Assembly (NCBI RefSeq): GCF_010093815.1
Contig: NW_022985550.1
Coordinates: 2,288,055 to 2,352,054, forward strand
Length of the DNA stretch: 64,000 nt
Direction: 5' to 3'
Origin: Pseudovirgaria hyperparasitica
Taxonomy: Eukaryota; Ascomycota; Dothideomycetes; Acrospermales; Acrospermaceae
Both the position numbers and the translations under genes were made by a program. Shown here one piece after another: positions 55,075 to 64,000 of the stretch (position 1 is its first letter; each line of letters begins with the position of its first letter). Under the pieces are notes generated by a model. It had not been told where the DNA came from. It saw only the letters and a program-made list of their open reading frames with translations, and did no database searches.

Positions 55075-58000
55075 ATGGAGGCACCGATCAGTATCGCTCA
55101 GGAGAACGAAATGTTTCGGCTTCGGTCCTACCAGACTGAAATGTTGGAGAAGAGCCTTAAGAAAAACATAATAGTGGCGGCAAGTCTGAAACGGCTTTCC
55201 CATTCTATGCCTTTCTGCGGCTAATGTTCATTTATAGATGGATACTGGTAGCGGCAAGACCCACATAGCCATTAGTAGAGCTCGAACAGAGTTGGAGACT
55301 TGCGACCCGTATAAAGTATGTCTGTCACTGCCTGGTGCTGGTCACGTGTTCAATTCAAGGTTAATTGCCATTCAGATCGTCTGGTTTATAGCTCCGACTG
55401 TGGCTCTGTGCAATCAACAGTATCAAGTATTTCAGACACTACTGCCGGCGTACCAGGCTCGAAAACTCACAAGCATGGAGAATGTCGATACGTGGACCGA
55501 CCAGCGAACGTGGGATGCAGTGCTTTACAATATGAGAGTAGTCGTTTCGACTCCGGATGTACTCGCTCAAGCTCTGACCCATGGTTTTGTTCCAATGACC
55601 AGACTGGCTTTGCTAATTTTTGACGAGGGTATGTCTGATCAATATAGTAATGCTGTATTTTTAACGCCACCCAGCCCATCATTGTACTAAGAACCATCCA
55701 ATGAACAGGATTATGAAAGATTTCTATCACAGAATGCGACGAAAGGACCCATCATTAGTACCGCCAATTCTCGGTCTCACTGCAAGCCCAGTGATCAACA
55801 GCAACCCAAAAGCTTTGCAGTACGTACACCAGATATAATATCTGCCGCTCTCTGACATTCTCAGAACAATCGAGCAGAACTTGGATTCTCACGTCACCAT
55901 TCCTAAGATCCATCAGACTGAATTCTTGCAGCACGTGCATCGACCTAATTTGGAACCAGTATTCTTTCAGGTCGACCTCCCAGTGCGAAATGTCAGAGGT
56001 AGTGCCATTATGACAGCACTACAGGAAGCATATCATGGTTATGATCTCGCGAGTGATCCGTATATCCAGGACTTGTATGAAAGGATGCGCTACGATCCGA
56101 CCGCCGAATGCAAACTTAGTAAGGCGTTCGCGAAGGAATCCACATATTGCCTGGAACAGCTGAAGTCCATTCAGTCTAGGGCCTATAGCGTGTGTGAGCA
56201 GCTTGGCGCATTTGCAGCTGAACGTTACATCGTGCGATGTGTAGACCGGCTCAAAGACGCGGCTGAAATGAACGAGGAGTCACAGATGCTCGGCTGGTCC
56301 GGGCGAGAAAAGACTCATTTGATGGCATTGCTTCGTAAAATTGTAGCACCAGTATCTTCTGGGCCTCCTGCAGAGGGTATATCTGCTAAGGCTACTGCCC
56401 TGATAAGCTATCTCAAGAAAGCATACCATAAGGACTTCAGGGGTCTTATCTTCGCCGAAAGACGAGCTGTGGTGAATGCTCTTGAAGATGTGATCCGAAA
56501 TGATCCCGACCTGAAACAGTCTTTCCAGGTTGGGGCATTCGTGGGTACTTCTTCATCTTCGAGTCGATCCAAGGACGTTGCAGAACTGGTTGATATCAAA
56601 GGTCAAGACCAAACCTTGAAGGACTTTCGAGAGGGTCGTAAAAACCTCATAGTGACCACCAGTGTCCTTGAGGAAGGCATTGATGTCCCAAATTGTAACG
56701 TCGTGATATGTTTCGATGCGCTAACAAACCTGAAGATGTATGTGCAGCGCAGAGGCAGGGCCAGAAAAATGGCCTCGAATTTCATGATCATGATACCTCA
56801 AAACGCATTAGAGTCGTCTTCGGTGACAGAATGGTCCACACTGGAGCAGATCCTGAAAGAGGAGTATGCCGATGAGTCGCGTCAGATCAAGCCTATGAAC
56901 AGTACAGAGTTAATCGACGAGGCTGATGACTACAGCCTGTATGTCGACTCGACGCAGTAAGTAGTACAGCCCCTTATCTGTTCTCATTCGCAATGCTCTG
57001 CTTACTAGCTGTCTATAGAGCCTTACTTACTTCCGATGGCGCATTGCCTCATCTTTTTCACTTTTGCGCCACCCTCAGGACAGGTCCACATACGGACCAC
57101 CGACCTGAATTTAAACTCGATACAGATGACGAAGGCTGTTTTTCGGCAGAGGTTACCCTTCCGCTGGCTGTGGACGCCTCTCTCCGACGTCACAAGGGTA
57201 TTTCGAAGTGGAAAAATGAGAAAGACGCGAGAAAGGATGCTGCCTTTCAAGCCTACAAGGCCTTGCATGAAGCCGGATTGATTGGCAGCAATTTGTTGCC
57301 TTTGCACGGTGAGGTTAATGGAGCACCTCAATGCGATATGATAGATGACCGCCCAGCCATGGTACCAGTCAATCCAAGGATAGATCCTTGGGCCCTTCAC
57401 GCGACAGCTATAGGAAACCAGCGCTACGCGTATCGCATCCGGTTCTCTAGTACTAACCACAGTTGTGAGTTTGACGTGATGACGACAATGCCTTTACCTA
57501 CAATTCCACCATACAATCTATATTGGAACAAGTCGCTCGTATATGAGGTCTCCTATGAGCTCCAGAGGGACCAACCCATGCATATAGAAGACGATCTGGT
57601 TGCATCGCTCCAAAAAGTCACCTACCATCTCTTGTCATCAAGTCTGGGTTCACACCGCTTAGTTTCCAACAAGTTCGACTTTGTCGTGCTTCTATTACCC
57701 AACATAGAGCTTAGTACTTCTGCCGTCGACGACTTTGTAGCGACCACATCTGGGGCTCGACCAGCAACGATCCTCGAGAAGTATCCAACCATGGATGGCC
57801 ATTCAAGTCGTCTTGGACTGGTGCGGCGTCATGGAGCCAGTGAACGATTTATGCTTCAAAAAATAAATGAAAGAGTAGATGAACAATCACAAGGCTCCAA
57901 GGAATATGTTTTGAAGGTGAGTAAGTTTCCAAAGAGAAAAGACTTCCTTCACCAAGTGGACGCCCGGGAAAAGCAAAATCCAGCGTATACAGCTGTATTG

Positions 58001-59617
58001 GAACTTGAACTGGCGGACAGTGTCATCGAAATGTTGCCAGCAGATCTTGTCACTGCTGTGACCTTTGCGCCTTGCGTCTTGCATCGTCTAGAAGTTTACA
58101 TGGTGGCCCAAAATCTTTCCGCTGGCATATTTGCTCCTGTTGGTTTCACTGATGTGCATCTCGTTTTGACAGCTTTGTGTGCCACGTCGGCTAGAGAGCA
58201 TGTAAACTATCAGCGCATGGAATACCTCGGTGATGCCTTACTCAAGTTCGCCTCTTCGATCCGCCTAATGGCAAGAAATCTTACCTGGCCAGAGAGCTAT
58301 CTCACAGCCGAGAAAGGACGCACCGTCTCAAATGGATACCTTGCCAAAGCATCTCTGGATGCTGGTCTCGATCAATACATCATCCGAACAGGATTTACCG
58401 GCGCCAAGTGGCAACCGCAATACTTATCTGATGTGCACGCTCGACAATATGAAAAACAAGAAGCCAAACAGAAAGACAATATTTCTACTAAAACCTTGGC
58501 CGATGTTGTTGAGTCCTTGATAGGCGCATCATATTTGTCTAGAGGTCGGATATCTGATGCATTGACATGCATGCAGATTCTACTTCCCCGGGAACCATGG
58601 CTTTCGATACATGATGCCAACAAGATTCTCTTCTCAGCGGCCCCAGAAATATCTGGTATTCCGCCCTCGCATTTCAAACCGGTCGAAGAACTGTTAGGCC
58701 ACACCTTTGATCGCGTATCTATTCTTACTGAAGCCCTGACTCACCCATCGTACTCACCACCACACCATGAGCGAATATCCTCCTACCAAAGACTCGAGTT
58801 CCTCGGCGATGCCGTGATCGACTACATTATCTCGACAAGATTGTACGCACACAATCCACCGCTGTCGCACGGTCTAATGCATACGTTCCGCACCGCACTT
58901 GTCAACGGATACCTCCTCGCCTTTCTTATGTTTGAGCTTAAGATCTCCGAAGTGCGCTACGAGCTTCCAACGACGGCAAAACGGAAGTGGGACTCCGTCG
59001 CCGAGCCTGGAATCCAGGACTTCACCAGGTCGTTATATCAGTTCTTGCGTCACAACTCGCCAGAGTTACTGCACGCTCGGCATGCAACCCATGCGCGTCA
59101 TATGGGCCTTCGCGCAGCAATTCTCGAGGCACTATACAACGGGCATGAATATCCTTGGGCGGAATTGGAACAAGCCAGGGCCGAGAAGGTTTTTTCTGAT
59201 ATCGTTGAGAGCGCCATAGGTGCCATCTACATTGATTCGCATGGCTCATTTGAGGCTTGCGAGAAGTTTCTTGAGAAGCTGGGGCTGTTCAAGGCCATGC
59301 AGCGGATGGTCGCCGGGCAGTTGGACTGCCTGCATCCGAAGGAACGGCTAGGGCAGCTCGCGGTGAACGACAAAGTTTTGTACGAACATGTCAAGAAATC
59401 GGCCGGTGCAAAGGCGAAACCTGGCCACAGTTCAGAGGGCTCTACTACCTCGCGTCCTGCACCCGGCTATGTATGCCGCGTCAGAGTGGGCGACAATTAT
59501 ATAGGTGATGCTGTCGAAGGAGTGTTAAGGTCGGAAACAGAGACACTGGCAGCGTGGAGGGCATGCCAGGTGATTCGAACACAGATGTCAGTTGATAACT
59601 CGACGATTTCTGGGTAG
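55075..59617 (+). CDS. DCL2: Dicer-like protein 2
   Basis: Six exons: 55075-55179, 55238-55315, 55376-55628, 55675-55819, 55865-56956 and 57019-59617, giving 1423 aa. Introns are 58, 60, 46, 45 and 62 nt. The first is GC-AG (donor GCAAGT), and only this phase joins NIIVA to [11 protein letters not shown]. Helicase motifs are Walker A, FDEAHHC, LTASP and QRRGRARK near 487. A Dicer dimerisation domain follows ([11 protein letters not shown]). RNase IIIa at about 958 ([19 protein letters not shown]) and IIIb at about 1150 ([21 protein letters not shown]) keep their acidic residues. A short dsRNA-binding-like tail ([13 protein letters not shown]) ends the protein. The short N-terminus before the helicase favours DCL2 over DCL1. 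It processes dsRNA into siRNA in quelling and antiviral defence. Confidence 0.93.
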
Positions 59618-59806
59618 GCAGCTCAGAAAGCTGTACGTGTATCTTCAGATGATATAACGACGCAAGGCCTATCACCCTCGTGAAAGCTAAGAAATTTCGG
59701 TCTTAGACCTTTGCATAATATTGATACATGCATTGGTCCCTTTGTTTCCATGAGACCAGTTGTATTAAGTGCTAAGGTATCATCGTATGTGTATTTCAGA
59801 CTCGCT

Positions 59807-60976
59807 CTAGAGATCTAGCTGCGAGATCACTCTCGTGATCTTCCTCCGGACCATGGGCAGCGAATTGGTGGCCATCATGACCATATTACGCACCCAACAT
59901 AGCACAGGATTTGTCAACGTCATCCCCAACGTGATACGATGCGTCAGACCAAAAACCTTCTGCGCTCTTGGCTGACAGATTCTTTGGTACTCATCCAGAT
60001 CATGCTCCGAATTGCGCCCATGGTATATTGCATCGCCGATGATTCGCGCCAGTATGGTTGCATCCTGAATGCCTAAATTCATCCCCTGACCCGTCGCCGG
60101 GCTTTGTACATGCGCCGCATCACCGGCCAAGAATATGCGACCAGCTCTGTATCGCCTAGCGATGCGATGGTGGATGCGAAACCGATTGCTACAATGCATA
60201 TTCGCGATTTCAAAGCATGCATGGCCAGGAGCGCGCCTCGCGATGATACATCGCCACAGCTCCAAGGACGGCAATTGTGGTGCATCACGCACGTTGGCGA
60301 TGAGACGGAAGCGGTGCTTGCCGGGCTCTGGCATGCAAATGAGGAGACCGTCAAGGGAAGTATATATCTGAGCGGCATTAAGCCCGAACGGCCATTCGAC
60401 GACTGTGACTTCGGCCACGATGAACGAATAAGGATACACATCACCGTCGAAGGGGATCGAGAGAGAGGTGCGGACTGTGGAGTGGTGGCCGTCTGCACCG
60501 ACGAGGTAGGTTGCGGCAATTGTGACGCGCTCTCCACGATGTTGTACGGTGACATTGACGGAGTTGCCGCTTTGTGAGCACCCGAGATATTGGCAATCAA
60601 GGTGTATGTAGCCGCCGAGAGATTCGAACTTGGTACGCAGGATGTCTTCGAGAGCTGTTTGAGGCATCGAAACGATCATCGGATGTTGGGAGTCAAGGTC
60701 GCGGAAGTCTAGGCCCAACAAAAGTTGTTCAGCATTGCGAATGTCAAAACCAGGGAGCTGTAGCCCATGCTTGATGATCAGTTCGGAGACTCCGATGTTG
60801 TGTAGCTCGTCGAGAGTGCGTGCGTGTATGATATTGGCGCGAGATGTGGATTGCGGTTGGTCAGCGGCGTCAATCAGTATTGCATTTATACCGTTAACAT
60901 GAAGAATTGTAGCTAGGGCCATACCGGTCGGCCCTCCACCGACAACAATGACCTCCGCCTCAGATGGTAAATTCAT
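59807..60976 (-). CDS. FAD-dependent aromatic-ring monooxygenase (PHBH fold)
   Basis: Single exon of 389 aa. The FAD-binding GxGxxG motif is VIVVGGGPTGMALA at residue 9. The DG motif is YLVGADGHHSTVR near 160. The GD motif is RIFLAGDAAHVQSPATGQGM near 280, with GMNLGIQDA after it. These three motifs define flavin monooxygenases such as those acting on phenols, salicylate or polyketides. Length is normal. It is separated from the NRPS-PKS cluster by GH43, MAPEG and DCL2, so membership is uncertain. The substrate cannot be inferred. Confidence 0.9.
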   Translation of the reverse strand: MNLPSEAEVIVVGGGPTGMALATILHVNGINAILIDAADQPQSTSRANIIHARTLDELHNIGVSELIIKHGLQLPGFDIRNAEQLLLGLDFRDLDSQHPMIVSMPQTALEDILRTKFESLGGYIHLDCQYLGCSQSGNSVNVTVQHRGERVTIAATYLVGADGHHSTVRTSLSIPFDGDVYPYSFIVAEVTVVEWPFGLNAAQIYTSLDGLLICMPEPGKHRFRLIANVRDAPQLPSLELWRCIIARRAPGHACFEIANMHCSNRFRIHHRIARRYRAGRIFLAGDAAHVQSPATGQGMNLGIQDATILARIIGDAIYHGRNSEHDLDEYQRICQPRAQKVFGLTHRITLGMTLTNPVLCWVRNMVMMATNSLPMVRRKITRVISQLDL

Positions 60977-62038
60977 GGTGACTTTGACGGCGATGTGTTT
61001 TCAATCCCTACGACGTTGATCTGTATAAGTCTATCGAAGTTAGGTACCCTTTAGTCTAGCTGGGGGTTACTATCAAATGTCGAAAGGTGATGTGTTCGTC
61101 TATGTATTTGTATTGTGTTCAGTTCAAGCCTGTGGGTGTCTGTTCAATGGGACTCAGGGTGAAGTAGATCAGATTGAAATGGCTCCGTCCAAGACATGTT
61201 CGTAGAAACATATTTGACTCGTGTACGTCAAAAGTTTGTTCAACTGGCTAATATTCGTCTAAAGTGCTGTAGTTCGGATCATATTTGGTGAATTGTAAGT
61301 AAGGGTAGTTATTCGAAACAGCTGCAATCGGTTTTGGGTGATCGCGCAATCCCGTGCGACTTTGGTCAAGACTAATGGTCGTGTTTCGCATGTTCACATG
61401 GCCAGTCAGGTCAAACACCGCATGTAACTCCGGTCAAACAGCCTTACATTCCGCAGTTTATTGACGCCTTCGCTTCTTCATTGTCTATGATCGGACACAG
61501 ACACTTCCTACGAAGCTCGTCTGATCAGCAAAATCGATCGAATTTAGAGTGAAGGTTTTGACACCTTATCACGTCTGCAAGGTGCCTATAAGAAGGCAAA
61601 ACCCCGTACGATGCTTTGCTTCTTCAAGTTTAATCCTGTATCATCCTTGCAAGAGTACCTGTATTGCATCGCTCTTCTTCATATGAGAACAATGTGGGTC
61701 TCATAGGGGTGGTTATCAACTTTGTGATAGGATTGTCAGTCAATGCTGTCTTGGTGGTTATCTGACTGTTGGCATTAAGATCAACAGCAGAGACAGGGTA
61801 GGTTTCATAAGTGTCTCCGAACAAGTCTGATGTCCTGGGAATACTTAATTAATTGTGCAACGGTCATGTTAATCAAGTAGGCGGTGGTAGTTCCCACGCT
61901 CTGCGCTATTCCAGAAGCAAGTTAGCGTTGCCGCCGTGCAGGCATCGTCATCACCCCAAGCTTCAGCTTCAAGCTTCACCTTGAGAGTATACCAGCCACC
62001 ATACCGACCTGTCGTCGCATGCTCACATTAACAGTAAA
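60977..62038. other. intergenic, no gene seen
   Basis: About 1.06 kb between divergent genes. It is AT-leaning, with AGCTTCAAGCTTCA words near 61960-61978. No gene, repeat family or RNA was recognised. Confidence 0.5.
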
Positions 62039-63028
62039 ATGCGGTCCATATTTACAGCTCTGCTCGTCCCCTCCGCGCTTGCTTTTCCATCGCTGTTCTC
62101 CTCCACTGACGCCAATCCCCTCCCACTCGTCATCTGGCATGGCCTTGGTGACAATTTTGCCAACGAAGGCATCCAAGATGTCGCAGCTCTCGCCGAAGAA
62201 GTCAACCCAGGTACCTACGTATACATAATCCGACTGGGCGGCGACGACGACCCGTCCGCTGACCGCAGCGCTACATTCTTCGGCAACCTCACAACCCAGA
62301 TCGAACAAGTATGCGAGGCGCTACGACAGGAGCCGATCATCGGCTCTGCACCCGCGATCAATGCTCTAGGCTTCTCACAAGGCGGTCAATTTCTTAGAGG
62401 ATATATCGAACGGTGTAATGCCCCACCCGTCAAGAATTTGGTTACGTTTGGAAGCCAGCACAATGGAATCGCCGAGTTTCAGCATTGCGGCTTGACAGAC
62501 TGGCTATGTAAGGGTGCGATGGCACTGTTACGTGGTAACACATGGTCGTCATTTGTACAAAATCGACTTGTGCCGGCTCAGTATTATCGTAGCGTGAACG
62601 AGACAACAGGGGAACCGACAGAAGAGTACCTAGGGTTTTCTAACTTTCTCGCGGACATCAATAATGAAAGAGACATAAAGAACAAAACGTACGCGAAAAA
62701 TCTGGCATCATTAAGCAACTTTGCCATGTATGTTTTTGCAAATGACACAGTGGCGATTCCGAAAGAGAGCGGACACTTTGCGCAGGTGACGAATCTGACG
62801 AACGGGACGGTAACTCCTCTTCAGGACAGAAGGATATATAAAGAGGACTGGATAGGGTTGAAGAAACTGGATAAGAAGGGTGCGCTGCACTTCAAGAATG
62901 TCGAGGGTGAGCACATGCACCTGAACGACGAGGACCTCAGACAGGCATTTAAAGAGTTCTTCGGACCAACGTCTAAGAGTGCACTCGGAAAGGTCCAAGA
63001 ATACCTAAAATATCAGGAACTCAAATAG
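62039..63028 (+). CDS. palmitoyl-protein thioesterase
   Basis: Single exon of 329 aa. The N-terminus MRSIFTALLVPSALAFPS is a signal peptide. Alpha/beta-hydrolase motifs of the PPT1 family are LPLVIWHGLGDN, ALGFSQGGQFLRGYIERC (nucleophile Ser in GFSQG), VTFGSQHNGI and the catalytic His in GEHMHLN. There are several N-glycosylation sequons (NLT, NET, NKT, NDT, NLT, NGT), as expected for a vacuolar or lysosome-like enzyme. It removes fatty acyl groups from S-acylated proteins during degradation. Length matches human PPT1 (about 306) with a short extension. Confidence 0.92.
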   Translation: MRSIFTALLVPSALAFPSLFSSTDANPLPLVIWHGLGDNFANEGIQDVAALAEEVNPGTYVYIIRLGGDDDPSADRSATFFGNLTTQIEQVCEALRQEPIIGSAPAINALGFSQGGQFLRGYIERCNAPPVKNLVTFGSQHNGIAEFQHCGLTDWLCKGAMALLRGNTWSSFVQNRLVPAQYYRSVNETTGEPTEEYLGFSNFLADINNERDIKNKTYAKNLASLSNFAMYVFANDTVAIPKESGHFAQVTNLTNGTVTPLQDRRIYKEDWIGLKKLDKKGALHFKNVEGEHMHLNDEDLRQAFKEFFGPTSKSALGKVQEYLKYQELK

Positions 63029-63164
63029 AGCTTCATAAATTTTCACCTCGTCTGCTACGCGCAGCCTGCCCGTTGCGTGCAATACTTTTCTACTATACCA
63101 TACAAATGAGAAAGGCGTCTAGTGGTATGCTCCAGACACCATATCCCGAACTCCAAACATGCAA

Positions 63165-64000
63165 TCATAAAGACACTCCACCTGCTTCGTCCATGACCTT
63201 CTGTTTCATCTTCTTTGCAGTCGCCTTCCTTACTGCAAGCATATCTGCAACGTCTTTATCGATGCGCTTCCTCTTCTTGCTGGGGTTCTCGATAACACCA
63301 TCTTCATTGACCTCATCAAACTCTTCAATCGCGCTTGGTGCTTCGTAGGTAGCCTCGGCGGCTTCAATCAACTTTCTTCGCTCTCTCCGCTCAGCTCTTC
63401 GCTGAAGCTTCGTTGGCGGCTCAAACTTGGTCTCGGTGACATCCACATTCTCATCAACCCACAGCTCTTCTGCAAGCCAGATTGGGAGCGCTGTGGTGTG
63501 AGGGCCTTTGATGTGTATAGAGCGTACATTGGCCCATTTCTGTGGTACAAACTTTTCGACTACGGCCGGCACCAGCGCCTCGACGTTCTCCTGCAGTTTC
63601 TTCGGGTCCCAGCTCGCCAGCCCAATTTTGATTGATGTCGATGTACCAGGCGAAAGATGCACCAACGCAGAGCTGAGGGCACGCTCAATATCTCTTGCGA
63701 CAGCCTGGGCCTCGCCGACTTGTGCGCCAACCTTTTCTTTGGCTGACTGCTGTGGTCTCTTGGCTACTGCATCTTTCGACTTCTTCTCATCGCCGATCAG
63801 AGATACAGGAATCGGCCTCTTGGCGCTGCCCTTGTAGAATATCTTGCCGAGTACTTGAGGCAAACCTGTGATGATGCGGTCATCGGCAAGGAACATGTCG
63901 TACTCCCCATACAACTGTCGCCGACTCTCGTAGGACTTGTATTTCGCTTTCAATTTGCTCATGCCAATAACGCGGCCGATGCGCGACGCAAGTGTTGGCG
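63165..64000 (-). CDS. ribosomal L1 domain nucleolar protein (Utp30/Cic1-like), N-terminus outside window
   Basis: The frame is open to the window edge. Residues read PTLASRIGRVIG, then SKLKAKYKSYESRRQLYGEY, DMFLADDRIITGLPQ and LGKIFYKGSAKRPIPV, typical of the L1-like fold of Utp30 and Cic1 ribosome-biogenesis factors. The C-terminal third is highly charged, with RRAERRERRKL, a KKRKRIDKD nuclear-type signal and KKMKQKVMDEAGGVSL at the end. Expected role: nucleolar pre-rRNA processing. An internal Met at 63962 is not the start, since the conserved domain extends upstream. Confidence 0.85.
   Translation of the reverse strand, partial: PTLASRIGRVIGMSKLKAKYKSYESRRQLYGEYDMFLADDRIITGLPQVLGKIFYKGSAKRPIPVSLIGDEKKSKDAVAKRPQQSAKEKVGAQVGEAQAVARDIERALSSALVHLSPGTSTSIKIGLASWDPKKLQENVEALVPAVVEKFVPQKWANVRSIHIKGPHTTALPIWLAEELWVDENVDVTETKFEPPTKLQRRAERRERRKLIEAAEATYEAPSAIEEFDEVNEDGVIENPSKKRKRIDKDVADMLAVRKATAKKMKQKVMDEAGGVSL

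Overview
This is nuclear genomic DNA of a filamentous ascomycete (Pezizomycotina; a Dothideomycete would fit, but this is inference). The signs are many short introns of about 45-144 nt with CTRAC-like branch sites, single-copy eukaryotic genes (cytosolic LeuRS, SPC24, FIS1, PTEN, Dicer-like), an Alt a 1-like secreted protein, fungus-specific families (DUF7924-type, Zn2Cys6) and a fungal hybrid NRPS-PKS. About 23 protein genes are supported. I modelled 35 introns by hand, and the spliced reading frames close. No tRNA, rRNA, CRISPR array or intact transposon was seen.

Left part (1-5.2 kb): a sugar-acid/inositol catabolic neighbourhood. It holds the 3' end of myo-inositol oxygenase, a KduD/gluconate 5-dehydrogenase-like SDR, a zinc polyol/idonate dehydrogenase-like MDR and a Gfo/Idh/MocA inositol dehydrogenase-like enzyme. 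Next come an Alt a 1-like secreted protein, cytosolic leucyl-tRNA synthetase and a small mitochondrial-looking membrane protein. PTEN follows, with its ATG split off by an intron, then a DUF7924-type protein and a large AAA+ ATPase. The 16.4-23.4 kb stretch is rich in low-complexity DNA. It carries a candidate G-quadruplex and a 46-N assembly gap flanked by two near-identical copies of one sequence.

Middle (23-35 kb): a sugar-porter MFS transporter, a methyltransferase-like orphan, SPC24 (kinetochore), FIS1 (mitochondrial fission), a RING-H2 ubiquitin ligase of the RNF126 type and a monocarboxylate-type MFS transporter.

36-51 kb is the most interesting part: a probable biosynthetic gene cluster. 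It contains a 2OG-Fe(II) dioxygenase, a threonine aldolase and a divergently transcribed 2539-residue hybrid NRPS-PKS with domain order A-T-KS-AT-KR-T-R (the order known from swainsonine synthetase SwnK), followed by a Zn2Cys6 regulator. The genes expected in a swainsonine cluster are absent. The A-domain pocket reads DILQLGLVWK, close to a code associated with glycine, and the neighbouring threonine aldolase makes or uses glycine. The 855-bp shared promoter has a perfect 10-bp-arm palindrome overlapping a TCG-N5-CGA site. Together these suggest an undescribed glycine-primed aminopolyketide aldehyde pathway.

Right part (51-64 kb): a GFA/CENP-V-type zinc protein, a GH43 glycosidase without signal peptide, a MAPEG protein, Dicer-like 2 (six exons, one GC-AG intron), an FAD monooxygenase, a secreted palmitoyl-protein thioesterase, and a ribosomal-L1-like nucleolar protein cut by the window edge.
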